Assembly (NCBI GenBank): GCA_013399895.1
Contig: VXBA01003289.1
Location: 345,167 to 409,166 of the forward strand
DNA length: 64,000 nt
Direction of reading: 5' to 3'
From: Serilophus lunatus
Lineage: Eukaryota > Chordata > Aves > Passeriformes > Eurylaimidae
Part shown: positions 37,751 through 50,400 of the stretch, piece by piece
Numbering within the stretch: position 1 is the first letter of the stretch
Layout of the letters: every line of letters begins with the position of its first letter
The notes under the pieces: model-generated
The model's database searches: none
The model's input: the letters and a program-made list of their open reading frames with translations, nothing else
What the model was told of the DNA's origin: nothing
Program-made: the position numbers and the translations under genes

Positions 37751-37860
37751 GGGGGGGGTGGGGGGGGGGGTCCCTCTGCGAGGAGCAGATGGGCCCCGGT
37801 GGGTTACGGGCTGAGCCGCCGGCCTATCGGCTGAATTCCACTAGCGAGCAAATAGAGTAG
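37751..37860 (+). promoter_or_regulatory. CpG island, right part
   Basis: This starts with 19 G broken by one T, which is prone to G-quadruplex formation, followed by CpG-containing sequence. CpG density falls away by about 38.0 kb. An open frame begins near 37865 but shows no recognisable protein and has weak codon character. Confidence 0.55.
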
Positions 37861-40082
37861 AATTATGATGAGCGACGTGCCGGCGGGGATTGACATAATT
37901 TGGGGGATGTGGATGAGCGCAGGCTCTGATGAAGAGTCCCGCGCTGAATTTTCAGTGGTTACGTCCCTTCCTTGTAAAAGCAGAAGAGCCCCCAGGTTTG
38001 GTTCCTGGCTCTTTGACAATGCAGCAAAATTTAAAGCGCGAACTGCTTTTTTCCCCCCTGCTCTGTTGCTGCAAGCCAATCTTGTGACTTCGTATTTTGG
38101 TTATTACCTTGTGTTATTATATAACTGCCTTTTTTGTTAACAATAAAATAACTTACAAGTATGTTAAGAACATTGCTTTAGCCTATAGCATTGTCAAATG
38201 CTGCGTTTCTCATTTTGCAGCCTGCATAGATAATGGCTTTGTACTGACACGGCCAGTACAATTCATTTTGTTCTCTCTTGCCTCTCTTCCCGTGTGTTTT
38301 TCTGTAGTTGCAGAAGAAATTACTTGGCCTGGGTTTAGATTTTCGCATCCTGCTGTTTGGAGCTGCAGTAGTGCCTCTTGTGTTTTTTTTTTTGTTTTTT
38401 TGTTTGGTTTTTTTTTATGCTGCACTCAGCAGAAGTGCGTAGTGAGCTTGTACAACAGTCTGTCAGGCTGTGCTCCTGTCCCCGTGTTTACCAGCACTGC
38501 CGGCTCCTTTGGTGGGGTATCTAACCCTGTCTGGACACGGCAGCAATTAGGGGCAGGGTGCTGCTATGCCAGTAGTGCCACATAGCAGCTGGTCAGCTCT
38601 GCCTTTCTGATTAGTGCTCATGTGAGGATTGCAGTTATTACAGTAATTCATTTTAGCTCGGGGGATTCATTTTGAAAATTTGGTTTTTGCACTAAGAAGG
38701 GATTATCATACCTCTCTATAGTATGTGTTTTATGAAGTGGAGTACAGTATGTATCCTGTCTGCTCTCCGCTTCTCTTCTGTTTCTGAAATGCACACCCAT
38801 TTCAACAACACAGGTGCAATGTTGATTTTCATGCTGGAACCAGAAGTAGATGTAAAAAGCAGCACATGCTTAGTCAACACACACCACTCATCCTGTCGAT
38901 GCAGTCCCAGCCTAGTACAAGGGAAAAGAGTATCTGTTCTTACAGAGGAAATGAAGGATCCATTGATTTGTTTGTTTCAGGAGGGTGAGCAGGGAGTTAG
39001 CTCAGAACAAAGAGTGGTTGGTGGAATGGCCAGCGTTTGTGAGCAGCATGTGAGTCAGGGGTGGATGGCATGTTTTGTCACTTGTGTGATACTAATGTGT
39101 TTCTGACTTAACGTAACCTCAGCTTTGGACTCCTAAACTTCTAGTATCAATCAGCTTTTTCTTGTCAACTTACTCACTTGAAACCAGAGCAGGCGAGACC
39201 ATGAACTGATGTACTCAGTGACTTTATCAGGAACTATCAATATCTAAGCATGACGGTGATTTATTTGAAAGCAAGCTGTGTACACTTGCTCAGAACATCC
39301 CAAAGAATTGATCCCAAATCCATATGCTCAGTGTTTTAAATGCATTCTAATAAACAATGGGGTACTTACTGTGTTTCAATAAATAAATGGCTGAGACTTG
39401 TTACTAAAATGGGTCTTTCAGTGGCTTTGTGTTTCATGTACATGGTGTGTTATCTAGCATTCTTTGCCATTGTGAGATAATCCCTGTGAAGCTTCATGGA
39501 GTTTTGCACGTGCTGTGTCTGATACTAAGTAGTGTTCATTCAAGGTAGAGCTAAATCCTTCTCCTTGTCTCCTTTTGAATGGTCTTCTTACAAACAATGC
39601 AATGACTTGAGTAAAGAGTGTGAGTGAAATTTTACCTTATTAGCAGCTTTTTGAAATACTGCAAAAGATGCGGTGGCATTGTGGGGAGGATTCAAGTTGC
39701 AAAGCTGGTGATGTAAACAGTTGGTGTTGGGCCAAAGAGGTGAGATTGCCTATTTTTTAAAGGTGTTGGATCTGTCTTGTGGATGCAAGCATTACGGTTG
39801 CCCTGTGGTTTCAACTCAAAGCTGCTTTTAAAAAAAATCCAGCAAAACAAACTCATTTCCCCATCAGTCAAACGTGTGCAAAGTTCAAACAGAATGGCTT
39901 TTAGTAATTAAAAAAAGGCAGTTTCTGAACTTTCTTAGTTTGCGATGATAGACTTTGCTAGAGAACCTAAGTTGTCTTCACAGTGACTTTTGATCTTTCA
40001 AAAAGTCTCTATGGTCCTGAGTCTTTACCTGTGGTTTCCTCCAAACTCACGGGTACCCACAAGACTTGGCTTCAGCATGCAG
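37861..40082. other. Unique sequence, probable intron
   Basis: T-rich on the plus strand, including a T-homopolymer patch at 38382-38416. No exon is recognised. The open frame at 38723-39106 (127 codons) matches nothing I know. Confidence 0.35.
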
Positions 40083-40117
40083 GTGTGTATGTGTATATAT
40101 ATATATATATATATATA
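40083..40117. repeat. (TG)/(TA)n microsatellite
   Basis: A short GTGTATGTGT lead runs into about 12 TA units (40094-40117). Confidence 0.95.
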
Positions 40118-40274
40118 AAATAGTCTTTGTGGGCCTCTAGAGACAGGGAGGAGAACTTGAGCCTTAAACAAGTGCTCTGGCTTGCTCTCCCTCCTGTTCT
40201 GTAGAAGAGATGCTTGCCAACCTAAGCTGAAGTTGTGCTTTTGTGAATAGTACTGCAAACGCTTTCACTGGGTA

Positions 40275-40307
<33 letters not shown>
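40275..40307. repeat. Compound (TC)n(TA)n microsatellite
   Basis: About ten TC units (40275-40295) pass directly into about six TA units and then TGTG. It lies 157 bases from another (TA)n tract. Confidence 0.95.
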
Positions 40308-40309
<2 letters not shown>

Positions 40310-41228
40310 GTGGCTTCCACGAGTGGGCCATACCTGCAGCTGCCACAGCTTTCCAGCATATACAGCTGTGATTTCGTGATTGCACTGGGAGTCACCATCA
40401 CCTCAGATGCTCCCTGGCCTCCAGTGGCACCTGTGCTGCTGGGAACATTCCTGTAGCATAGGCTGCTTCCTTCAAATTGTCTTGCAGTAGCTGGAGGATG
40501 ATCCTGCTCGTATGGGTTTGTGTATCTGCCTAATAGTAGGAAAAGGAATTGTGACGCCCCCTTTTCTTCAGGATGTCTGTTGTTTGTTTACACTCAGCAG
40601 CTTTCTCGGTTTTGGCAATACGGAGATGAGTCAGTTTAGCTTCTGTTTAAGGCTTTTTTTACCCATTTCTCCTGTAACATTTCATGTGCTGTTGTGATTC
40701 TGCAATGGCTGAGTGGAAAATACTGCAGGGCTTCGATTTAATTCCTTAGAAGTATATTTCTATTGGCCTTAGGTATCATGACTATTAATTCTAATAAAGT
40801 TTAGAGTGGACTAGGTCTTCTGTACTTAGATATTTCTCCTAAAACATGGAAATACTGTTTTCTACTGGTAGTCTCAGGAGGGTGGAGGTCACGCAACTTG
40901 GGGGAAAAAAAGTACGGCCGGTAGCAAACGGCAGGATGGGATGCCACCTACTTCAGTTGAGATTTTCCAGCTGAGATTTGAGACCAGCAAGATACTTAGA
41001 ATCAATTAAGAAGAAAAGGCAATGCTCTTTGATGCAGGGAGCCCAGGGTTATTTTCCTTACAGTTAATGAATGGTAGCTAGGCAGCTCTATAATGGGCTT
41101 GTGAGTCAGCCTTGGACTTTTTTGATCAGCTATGCCTAGCTTGGGTTAGCTCTGAAGTAGGAGGTTTAGGTTCTTCAGGCAGAGCTCCTTAGGAAGTGCA
41201 GGGACTGTCCCTTGGCAAGATGGTGTCC
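40308..41228. other. Unique sequence, probable intron
   Basis: I see no gene or repeat family here. Confidence 0.35.
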
Positions 41229-41522
41229 TCATCTCAGCTGTTTGTGCAATATGGGCCAGTAAGACTGATGTAAACTGTAGCCAAAATAGTCTGCAGCCCT
41301 GGGTAAGAGTCTGGCTCTGGCTCCAAGGCCTGCTTTGGCAAGAAGGTGTTGAAGCAGGGCAGCAGCTGAGCCTGAAGCAGGATTCCCTTGCTGCAGTACC
41401 TGTTGCAGCTCCCTTTTGTCCTCTCCCTCCAGCAGCGTCAGCAACAGAAACCACTGTCAGCTCCTCAGGGCTCTCCTTTCCTCAGCTTTCCACTTGATAA
41501 TCTCACCATCCTTTTCTGTGAG
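41229..41522 (-). pseudogene. Unrecognised coding-like remnant
   Basis: One minus-strand frame stays open for 97 codons except for a single TGA at 41457-41459. The part after that TGA (about 75 codons) has a charged and leucine-rich stretch (EGEDKREL, then LLQHLLAK, LGARARLL and YFGYSLHQSYW) with a coding-like, amphipathic character and no low-complexity bias. The part before it (GEIIKWKAEERRAL) reads in the same frame. An in-frame TAA at 41523-41525 and the TGA at 41229-41231 bound it. I cannot assign a family. It may be a decayed exon, an old retrocopy, or a chance frame in a locally GC-richer stretch, where another frame is also open for 102 codons. Confidence 0.2.
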
Positions 41523-41525
41523 TTA

Positions 41526-42445
41526 GAAGCACCCTAAGCTTGATCCCAGTCCTCCCTCATCCTTTTGTCCAGGACATTGCCTACAATGCAGATGGGTTGG
41601 GAGCTGGGATGGAGTGATATATATGGCAAGCTGTTTCTTTTAGATCTTGAAAAAAGGGGGAAACCCTGGTGCTCGTGTTGGAAATATTGAAGTCAGTGAT
41701 CTGTACTGTATTCCCCGGGGAATCACTGTGCTCCATTGTATTGCAAAGTTCTCTGAGGACGCAGCAGCAGCGCAAGCAGCGTTCCCTTGATGCAGAGCAG
41801 AAGGTCTGTGGGAGAGAGCGTGTGCACAGCAGTCAGGAAGCCCATTATTGAGACCTACGCTGAGGTTTCCATTTATGCATTTAGCAAAACAGGCTTGCTC
41901 TTTCACACTTTCCAGATATTTTTATATTTCTCTGCAGATGCTTGTAGAACACCAACATGTTTGGTTGGAAGCCTGAATTAAAATTCCCAACCAATGTCTG
42001 GAGGCAAAAGAAAGGCGAGTGTTTCTCCCAGAATTAAAATCTATTTAAATCTAAGAGTTGTTAACCCGTGAAATGGTGATGTATTGTAGAATGTCTCTTG
42101 GACTGAATCACTTGTGTTTAAAATGGAACATAATCTAAAAATAAATGCCTAATTGCTTCAATGTAGTCAATATGGAATTTAAAGATGACTGACAGAGTGA
42201 TTTGTCATCCATCTCCATAGCAGGAGTCATCTGTAAAGTCTGTGATGTTACAGGCATTTGTTTCTATTAGTACCTTTTAAAGTAGTTTTGTTGATGAACT
42301 CTTGAACACCAGGACTGAAATATGCTGTTTGGTATAATTAATTTTTCCATATCATGGGAAAAAAACCTGTGCCATGTGCACCTTCAATTACCAAATCAAG
42401 TTCCTCAGGTTCTGAAATGTGTGGTTCAGCATGCCTGTTTTGTTC
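41526..42445. other. Unique sequence, probable intron
   Basis: No gene or repeat is recognised. Confidence 0.35.
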
Positions 42446-42468
42446 TTTTTTTTTTTTTTTTTTTTTTT
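42446..42468 (-). repeat. 23-base T run (poly-A on minus strand)
   Basis: There are twenty-three T residues (42446-42468) followed on the plus strand by AAAGAAAG. Read on the minus strand it is a poly-A tract that ends an open frame region (42487-43026), so it may be the tail of a retrocopy. It could equally be a simple T tract in an intron. Confidence 0.7.
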
Positions 42469-45400
42469 AAAGAAAGCAGAAGCATGTTATGCTTCTGGTG
42501 CCAACAAAGTGCTTTGACACATCTCCATGTAAAATATAAGATGGTGTCCTAAACGCTTGGGAAGATCTGATGTTGCTACCCACTGTATGCTTTTTGCAGA
42601 GAGGAGGACTGTTGGATATCCTTCTGAAACACACATAAGTGGAAAAAGTGGAGCAGGAAATTGCCTCCATTTCCCAAGGGTTAGAAGGAGAGTAAGAGAA
42701 GAGGGGAAATGCTTGATGAGATGATCAAACAAGTCATCTTCACTTAATGCTGGTGGAAATGCCAGAGTTCTGGTTGTCTGAAGCCACACAGGTCGAGGAG
42801 CTGTTCTCTGGATCGCAGGTATTGCTGTGGCTTTTCTTCTTTCCTGATACAAACCTCCTGCCAAAGCTTGTCTCTTCGGCAGAACCTGTGTTGCATGTTG
42901 CACAGACTTGGCTAAACTAAGTGAGGAGCAATGAAGTTGGGGATAATGCGGTTTTGCTTGTGAACTGTGTGCCTGGTGCAAGACACTTCCAGAACCATTT
43001 GAATTGCAGTCCTTCCAGCTGGACACAACACATGTGTGGGGCTACCTGCCTGGGTGTCTGTGGGCACATTTACAAGTGCTTGACAGACTACCAGGATGAG
43101 CAGGATCATCTGATGTCCCAAGCTGGGCAACTTGCTGCTTTTGTTTTGACACTGATGGTATCATTAAAGTGGGAGATACTGTCTTATTCCTACATCTTTA
43201 TGCAGCCTCAGGAAAACTTAAACTTGAAATTCACATTTTAATGAAGAACATCGATCAAATTTTAGGTTATTTGTCAATTGTCTTCAATGATGTGTTAGAA
43301 AATAAAAGCTCTGTGAGTGTTTAGTATAAACACGTATATACTATTTCTTTGACAAGATATCTTTTGTCTGCGACTGCAAAACTGCCTGAAGAAGACAAGG
43401 AAAACAATAGATTTATTCTCTGCAGTGCCATCTTGGTTTAAATAGCAAAGTTTAGTTGCTACATGCTTAACATGAAAAGGGGGTTAAGTGGATAAAATGT
43501 TTACTTTTGGAGTCAGAACACATGTTACCAGCATGAGGCTGTTCGAGACTCATGAAAGGCCTTTTAGCCTTTAGGTTGCCTCCTGCTTTGATTACAGGCC
43601 TGTGGAAACTGCATAGAGATTAGGAGTGAGATCTTGTCCATGAACTTTTAAGTTGCTGGATTTAACTGCACCCTGCTCTCAAATGGTAGTCAATGTGAGA
43701 TCAATACCATGATTCAGAAATACTACATACATTCCCTGAGTCATAGGAGAGACAGAATGCTGAGATAAAGTGTTATTGAGTCAGCCTCTGTGGTTTAAAA
43801 ATGAACAGTGCTGGTTCTAAGGTTATTTGAAACTTTCCTTGATGAAGGGCAGTGCTGTGTGGCCTCTTGTGATTTTTTTTTTTAGGTTTGTTTTTTCCCC
43901 CCAAGCTGGGTCATAGGGGAAGCTGGCTGTTTCCTGTGCCAGCATGAAGCACTGATGTTTCTTTCCCATTACTCTAGCAGCAGGCTAAAGCAGGAGCAGC
44001 CATAGGAGTTACTACCCAGACCAGGTATTGAGCACTAATGAGGTGAGCTGTATTTTCTCCTGCGCTTCTTAGGTTAGAAAAGGATTCCAGCAGAGAAACA
44101 CCTGGCCCTGTGGTAGAAGTCCTTTCCAAGACTCATCACTGTGGGGCTTATAAGAGATGGGCTGCCTGATTTGCCTTCCTTTTTGTTTCCTCTTCTTAAT
44201 GGTCCTTAAGGATTTTGCTTTGTATGTGAAATTACCCGTTTTGGGGTTTGTTTTTTTTTTGAGCAAAGCTCTCATTAAAGAATAAAATTTCCCACCTGAC
44301 TAAAGGCAGAATTTCTTATGTTGGTCAAGAAACTGCATGCTCGTGTAGAACCTCTACCCATTCTTGAAATTTGATTTTGTATTACTCCTTCATGGTCCCC
44401 AGAACTGTCACTTTCAAAGAATCCTCTTGGCAGATTTTCAGACTCCCTCTCTGCACATGTGTTTTCATTCTCTTTGAAAGTCTATTTTTCCCCTTCAGCC
44501 TTCTCACTCCCCAAGAACTGACTGATTTCCAAGTGCTGTTGTTCTTTGCAGTGCAGTTTGCTACACAGATAGTGTGGGTCATGTAATTTTGTCTCAGACA
44601 ATTAAACCATGTTTTAATAACTCAGACTAATTCTCTGTGCCAAATATCATGATGTAGACTGAACCTTAGTGTCTATATTTGAGCAATTATATTAGGGCAT
44701 TTCTAATTAAAAACATGTATTACCTAATTGTAAGTTTCTGAATTCTTAAGTGTGGGTATCTTTTGTGCTCAGCTGCATATAGAGCAGGTGCAGAGAAGGT
44801 ACTTGTGTATTGTGAAATTCTTAGGACAATTTACATATTAGATTTTATTTTTGATGTGGAGGGAATGGAGAGGTTTGGGATGTGGAAACAAAATCACAAG
44901 CAGGAAATGCAGCAAAACTGTAACAAAGGTGTGGCAAAGTGTTCTGAGCCCTTCTGTGCTTTCAACTTGTCAACCGAGATACTGAGGTTTGTGTAGAGGT
45001 GGACCCTAGAGAATGGTGGAAGCAGACAGCATCTTCTAGGAGTGAGATCTCGGGAGCGGCTGCTTGACTTGCATGTTGGAGCCACACAGTAACTTTCTTG
45101 AGATGTTGGCTCTATTGTCTTGTCCAGCTTAGAAGACTGTCATAAGCCCAGGGAAGTTGCTGCAGAACTTCTCGAGAGAGGTAGACTGCCCTCTTGCCCC
45201 TTCTCCTTTCCTTGTATGTCTGCCTGAACCTGTCTGCAAAGGTGACTTTTTGAAGTTTAGAATGGGGTGGTGGCTCAGGTCAGGCTCCCTGCAGGGGTGT
45301 CTCAACCCTGCAACATGGACATCTTTAAGAAAAATCCTAAAAATGCTTTTGGCTTGGGTTGAAAATGAGTAAGAAACAATTTCCCAAAAGAGAGTACAGA

Positions 45401-48400
45401 AAGGAGCTGCTTGATTACAGTAAAAGGATGATACAGGGCTGTGGGGGAGAGGTATGCTTAAACCTCTGTTTGGTGTGGGAGTAGAAATGTTTCTGGTAGA
45501 GCCTCTGCTTCTGTGAAAATATCTTGATTGCCTAGTTCCTAATTTTCTAATGTTTATCAAAAGTGGATATAGTGCTTGTGTGTATGAAGTAATTGTTGTT
45601 AAAATATGATTCTGAGGTTTGGAGTCCAAGTTAAATGTATGCCTGGTTTGACCTATTTTTTTCCCAACCTAATTCTGCCAGCTCTGAGTGTGCACGCATG
45701 GTGTTTCCTGCTGAGGGAGTCCTGCTGACCTTAGACAAGGCACCTTAGGAAACCTGGAACTTAAGTGGTGGTACTGGTAGCAGGCTCAGGGTTTGCATGA
45801 GATGGGCTGTAAAGCTGGCTCAGCAAGGGGAAGACACGGAATAGCAAGTTTGAGGAGGAGTAATGCTGTATTATCCTAGCACCTTGAGAAGGGTCATCGT
45901 GCATGTGTTTGGCTGATTTGTGACCTCCTTGCAGTACGTCTGAGAGATGGACAGGAGATAATCCACTTGATAGCCTTCTAATAACTCACTGAAACCCCAG
46001 TTCATCTGCTTTAGCTACCTGGACCAAAAAGGATATAAATGCAGCATTGCTAATCCAAATAATCCCTGTGGGACCATGAGAGGGGACACCCATATACTGA
46101 AATGAAAAGTGATAAGAAGGCCTTAAGCAAATGAAGATCTGAGCTGCTAAGTCTGTGGCATATTAGGAGCTTACTAGCTTATATCCAGGACACTACAGCC
46201 ATGTTTCGTGCAGCACTGCACCAAAAAGAGAGGCATAACAGGTTATCTTGAGTTGTCTGCATGCAACTGGTTTTCGTGCAGACACTGACAGGGTTCCTGC
46301 TCTGTGCTCCTCACAGCTTTTATTCCAAGTGTGATGCAGGCAAAAGTGGCTTGCTGCATCTCTGCACCCTCAGTGTGTTTGTGCCCTGGGTTAGGTGCAA
46401 AGCTGGTGCCTGAGGGGAAGTGGGTCCTCAAAAGCAGGAACTCCAGAATGGGTGTGTTGGATAGGGCCTGGTGTCAGGGAGGAGCTCCCCTCTTCAGGAA
46501 GGGGTGGTATTATTTCTCTTGCACCTGATGTAGATCAGACGTAGATCTGTGACTATCCAGGAATGTGCCCTAGCAGGCAGAGAGCTGTTTTAAGTGTGTG
46601 TGAGTATGGACATGCTTAACACCCGTTTGTTCTACATGGACGATTTGAAGACTCATTGAGCCAGAGAGCAAGAGGGAGTATAATTCTGCTTTAATGTAGA
46701 GGGGGAGTTGTGTTCTTTTGAAAAGAGCTGGTTCCTGTATTTCATATGCAGAGAAGCAAGTGGGTTGTCAAGACTGGTGTTTCTGGGTAGCACAGGAGCA
46801 GAATACTATTTCCCTGAATCAATCCTCTTGTGTTGTAAGTGGGACTGAGTGAGTACCATTTTCAACTTGTATGCCTAAATTTTGTATGAGTCCCATTCTT
46901 TTGATCTGGCCCAAAATATCTATATTCAGTCTTAGTCTTCTGAACTGTTTATGCCTCAGAGGTGCATCCAGTGGGAATTTGAATGTTTGTCTTGTTTTAT
47001 GCACTAGTTTTTTCAGATGAATTCTGGTAGCTAATGGTGAATATGAAAGCTTTCAAATACAAGTTCTCATATAATGGGATACTGATAAAATTTGGTCAGA
47101 GCGTTGATAAGCTGCAGATATTATGTGTAATCAGTTTTTTGAGCCTCACAGAAACTATAATCAGAGCTTAGTAAGTTGTTGGGCTCACCTCTAAGTTTGA
47201 GTGAGAAGATGGTGAGAGATTATTGGAAATGCTTTCCAGCTGCATCACTCAGTCATAACCATTGTTTTCCCATAACTGCTTCCTTGACTCTGTATTCAGG
47301 GTTTCTGAGAGGTGGTAGAGCAGGAGGGAGACTTTGTGGATGCAGAGGTCTCAGTTGGACTTCATCCCAATTGACTATTTCTCATTAGGGGAACATAGTT
47401 AACATGGCAGTTCATGATAAATTAATAAAAAAAAAGTTGGCTTACTCTTGGGAGCTTTTCTTGTTTGCTCCCCAGCCATTTTTTAAAGGAGGCAAGAGGT
47501 AAAAAAAATGTTGAGCTCAAGTCAGCAGGCAAATTCTGCGTTTGCTGGAGGTAGCAGGTCTTCTGCCTGATGAACCATTTTTATGTAATTGCTGTGGAGG
47601 ACAAGTAGTAGTCCTATTTTAGAACAGAGAGGGTTGGCATTGAGCAGGCTTTCTCAGAGGCCACTAACTGAGTAGGGTGTTCTCCCTCTTGCCATGGTTC
47701 ATGTCCCTGCAGTGCTGCCCTACCAGGCTTGTCTTTGCAGCCCAGCTTCAGGTAAGGTTCTGGAGCTTGGACCAGTCCTTGGCAGCCCTGTGGAATGCTG
47801 AGTCACAGTGAAGAGATGGAGGCACAAGCATTGTGTAGATTGGTGCAGCACTGGTAAAAACTAGAGACCCAAGTGCATCTTCAGTTGCTGATCAAGATTG
47901 GTGATATAACTATGATGTTCATTTTCAGATGGCTGCCTGCTTGAGTAGAGATTAATTTGTCACCATATGAACCACCCCTAGGTGGCCAAGCCTCTTAAAA
48001 AAAACCCCAAAACCCCCCAAAATTCCGTGTATTTTTTCTTGCATATATTTTTTGAAACACATGTGCTTTGTGTGTAGACATTAAATCAGCCTTGTTTTCA
48101 TGACTCCTTTCCTTGGAGTCTCTCACTCCTAGTGAAGATAGGAGACCTGGCAGGAGCAAATCCAATGCACTGCAGCATAATTATCTTCTTGAAGTAGCTC
48201 TGGTGCATGCGTGGGAGGAGGAAAGGCATATTAAGTAGTGAAGCTGCATGAAGATTTGCCAGTGGAATAGTTTTCTGTCAAAAAAAAATGCTGTTTTAAA
48301 CAGAATCAAAATGTTCCTCATGAGAATGTGTTTATACTGCAGCTGGCAGCTGTTCAGAGGACCTGGAGCCCTGCAGCCTTGTTTAATGATCAAATCCAGT

Positions 48401-50174
48401 TTGGAGAGATCAGAGATGGAGGTGTGGCAAGGTAGTGGTTGTTGTTATGCTTCAGCTGTAAGGAAAACCTCAAAATGCTTTCATTTGCCATAGCGCAGAG
48501 AACGAGATTTGACCTACTCTGCCATTTCTTAACACAGCCATTTCTTAAAAAACTATCTACTGTTTCCAGCTCACATCATCATTATGGTGTCGTACTATTG
48601 TATTTACTTCATGGAAGCCTGGGGCTGATCTTGCTGATATGCCAGGTTCATTTAAGTCACTGATCTTGCACTAGGGGATGCATTTGGCCCATGAGGTCTT
48701 CAAATAATTATGGAAATATGCACTGCATTATGTGGGACAGAGACCACACAGATTTCTCAGCTTGCAGTTTTCTAACACTTGTGCACTGGCAAACAAAAAC
48801 ACCTCAGTGAGGGAACCCCCCTCCACTAAACATATATAATTACCTTCTGGCTTGACAGGATCACCTTGAACAGGATCTCTGTTCTCTTTTTAAATTCAAT
48901 TTTCCCAGTTTAGATTCAAATGTTACTTTAGTGAGTTTCTCTTTTTTTTTCTTCCTGATGCTGCTGGGAGCAATTTCTTTTCTTCTAATTATCTCTACTT
49001 CCCTCCACTTCACAAACACCATTTTTGTAGCTGTTGGAGCCTGTGTTTGGGCTTCTAAGCATCCTGTGCAAACTAAAGCATAGTGCTACTGTTTGGGCCC
49101 TCCTGGTTTCAGTGGTATTTGGACCTTCTTATTTTTTGCTTGCAAAATGGCCTATACTGTGACACTGGGCTGTCTTAGTGTACAGCAAAGACAAACTCTG
49201 CAGCAGTTCAAAGGAGGTCCTCATCAAGTAGACAAATGTCTCATTTTGGCTTCACTTCTCTTGTGCCAGTCAGACAAGTCATCAATGCAATGGGCAGAGA
49301 AATTATGGCTTTGGTTCAAGTCTTACCATTTCAGCAGCTTGTTCTTTCTCCTGTTTTGTGGCAATTTGTCTTGTTCCTGCTAAGATCTTCACCCTTTGCC
49401 CTGTGGGTTGCTGTGATGCGTTGAGGACCATCCTTCAGCTATTTAGTCTGGCAAAATGTGAATGTGGAAACCATATTTTTCTTAGTGTGAATACTTGACA
49501 GTGCATTTGTTGGAGAGCTGAGCAAGTCTATGTTCTGAGTGTGCTGCACAACAATATCATAGCAGCTTTGTCATCTTCTAAGTAAGATGAAGATGAGTAG
49601 GTTAATGGATTTATTTATTATCCTGAGATTATTTCTCACTGTTTAGTTCATAAGCTTCTTGTGCTTGTTTGCTAGCACTTGCCTTGCATCCTGTGTACAC
49701 AATTACCTTTCAGTCTTCCCCTGCACCTCTCCTGCTGGATGGTGGGCTGGAGGGTGTCATTGCTGTGTCACTGGTTCGCTGCCTCCAGATACCCATATAT
49801 CAGGAGGCAGAACTAACCTTGTAGTGTCTATAATTTGGAGAGACCTTGAGGTTGTCAAACTTTTTGTCTGCCTATGGACAAAGCAAAAAGAGAATTAGCA
49901 GAAACATTTTGTTAAGTCCCTTTGAGGAGTTCTGCTGACAAAAATCAGAATCTTTCAGAGATCTTTGTCATGCTCTGCCACGAGTACTTAGCCATTTTCA
50001 GTTTATGGACCCTAAATCTTCAGATGTTAAATGCCCTTCTGACAGGGATGTGAACTCCCGTAGAAGTGTTGTGTCATATCTGCCATTCAATTATCTATGT
50101 AACCTGCACTCTTCAGGCTTCACAGATTGGTTTTTTAATTCCTTAAAGTTGTTTGTTTTTTTCTTATAGTTAAA
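42469..50174. other. Unique sequence, probable intron
   Basis: Mostly T-rich on the plus strand. No exon of a known protein is recognised. The two longest open frames (minus, 42487-43026, 179 codons; minus, 45129-45629, 166 codons) have no recognisable domains. An A-rich/C-rich patch (AAAACCCCAAAACCCCCC type) lies at 47998-48022. Confidence 0.35.
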
Positions 50175-50400
50175 GGGAATTTTCTATATTTCTGTCTGTT
50201 TCCATTGCCCCTGGTCCTATCACTGATCACCACTGAGGAGTCTTGCTCAGTCTGCCTCACTCTGTCCCACCAGCTATTTATGCATATTGATAAGATTCCC
50301 CTTGAGACTTTTCTTCTTTAGGCTAAATAATCCCAGTGCATCCTTCTGCTTCTCTAGCCACTCTTTTCTGCATGTTGGTCATTTCCTTGGTTCAGGACAT
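50175..50400 (-). mobile_element. Old CR1 LINE fragment
   Basis: Blocks on the plus strand follow reverse-complemented CR1 in order: CCCCTGGTCCTATCACTGAT, then a segment like 'ttgataagatccccttgagacttttcttcttt', then 'ggctaaataatcccagtgc', then a weak 'tcatttcctt' block. Divergence is clearly greater than in the copy at 5675. The 3' octamer is missing. Confidence 0.75.

Noticed and set aside
37865..38140. 91-codon frame starting just after the CpG island
   Set aside because: Its position is suggestive, but the protein is not recognisable, it becomes hydrophobic in T-rich DNA, and no donor site clearly ends it.
45129..45629. 166-codon minus-strand frame
   Set aside because: No recognisable domain or splice context; consistent with a chance frame.
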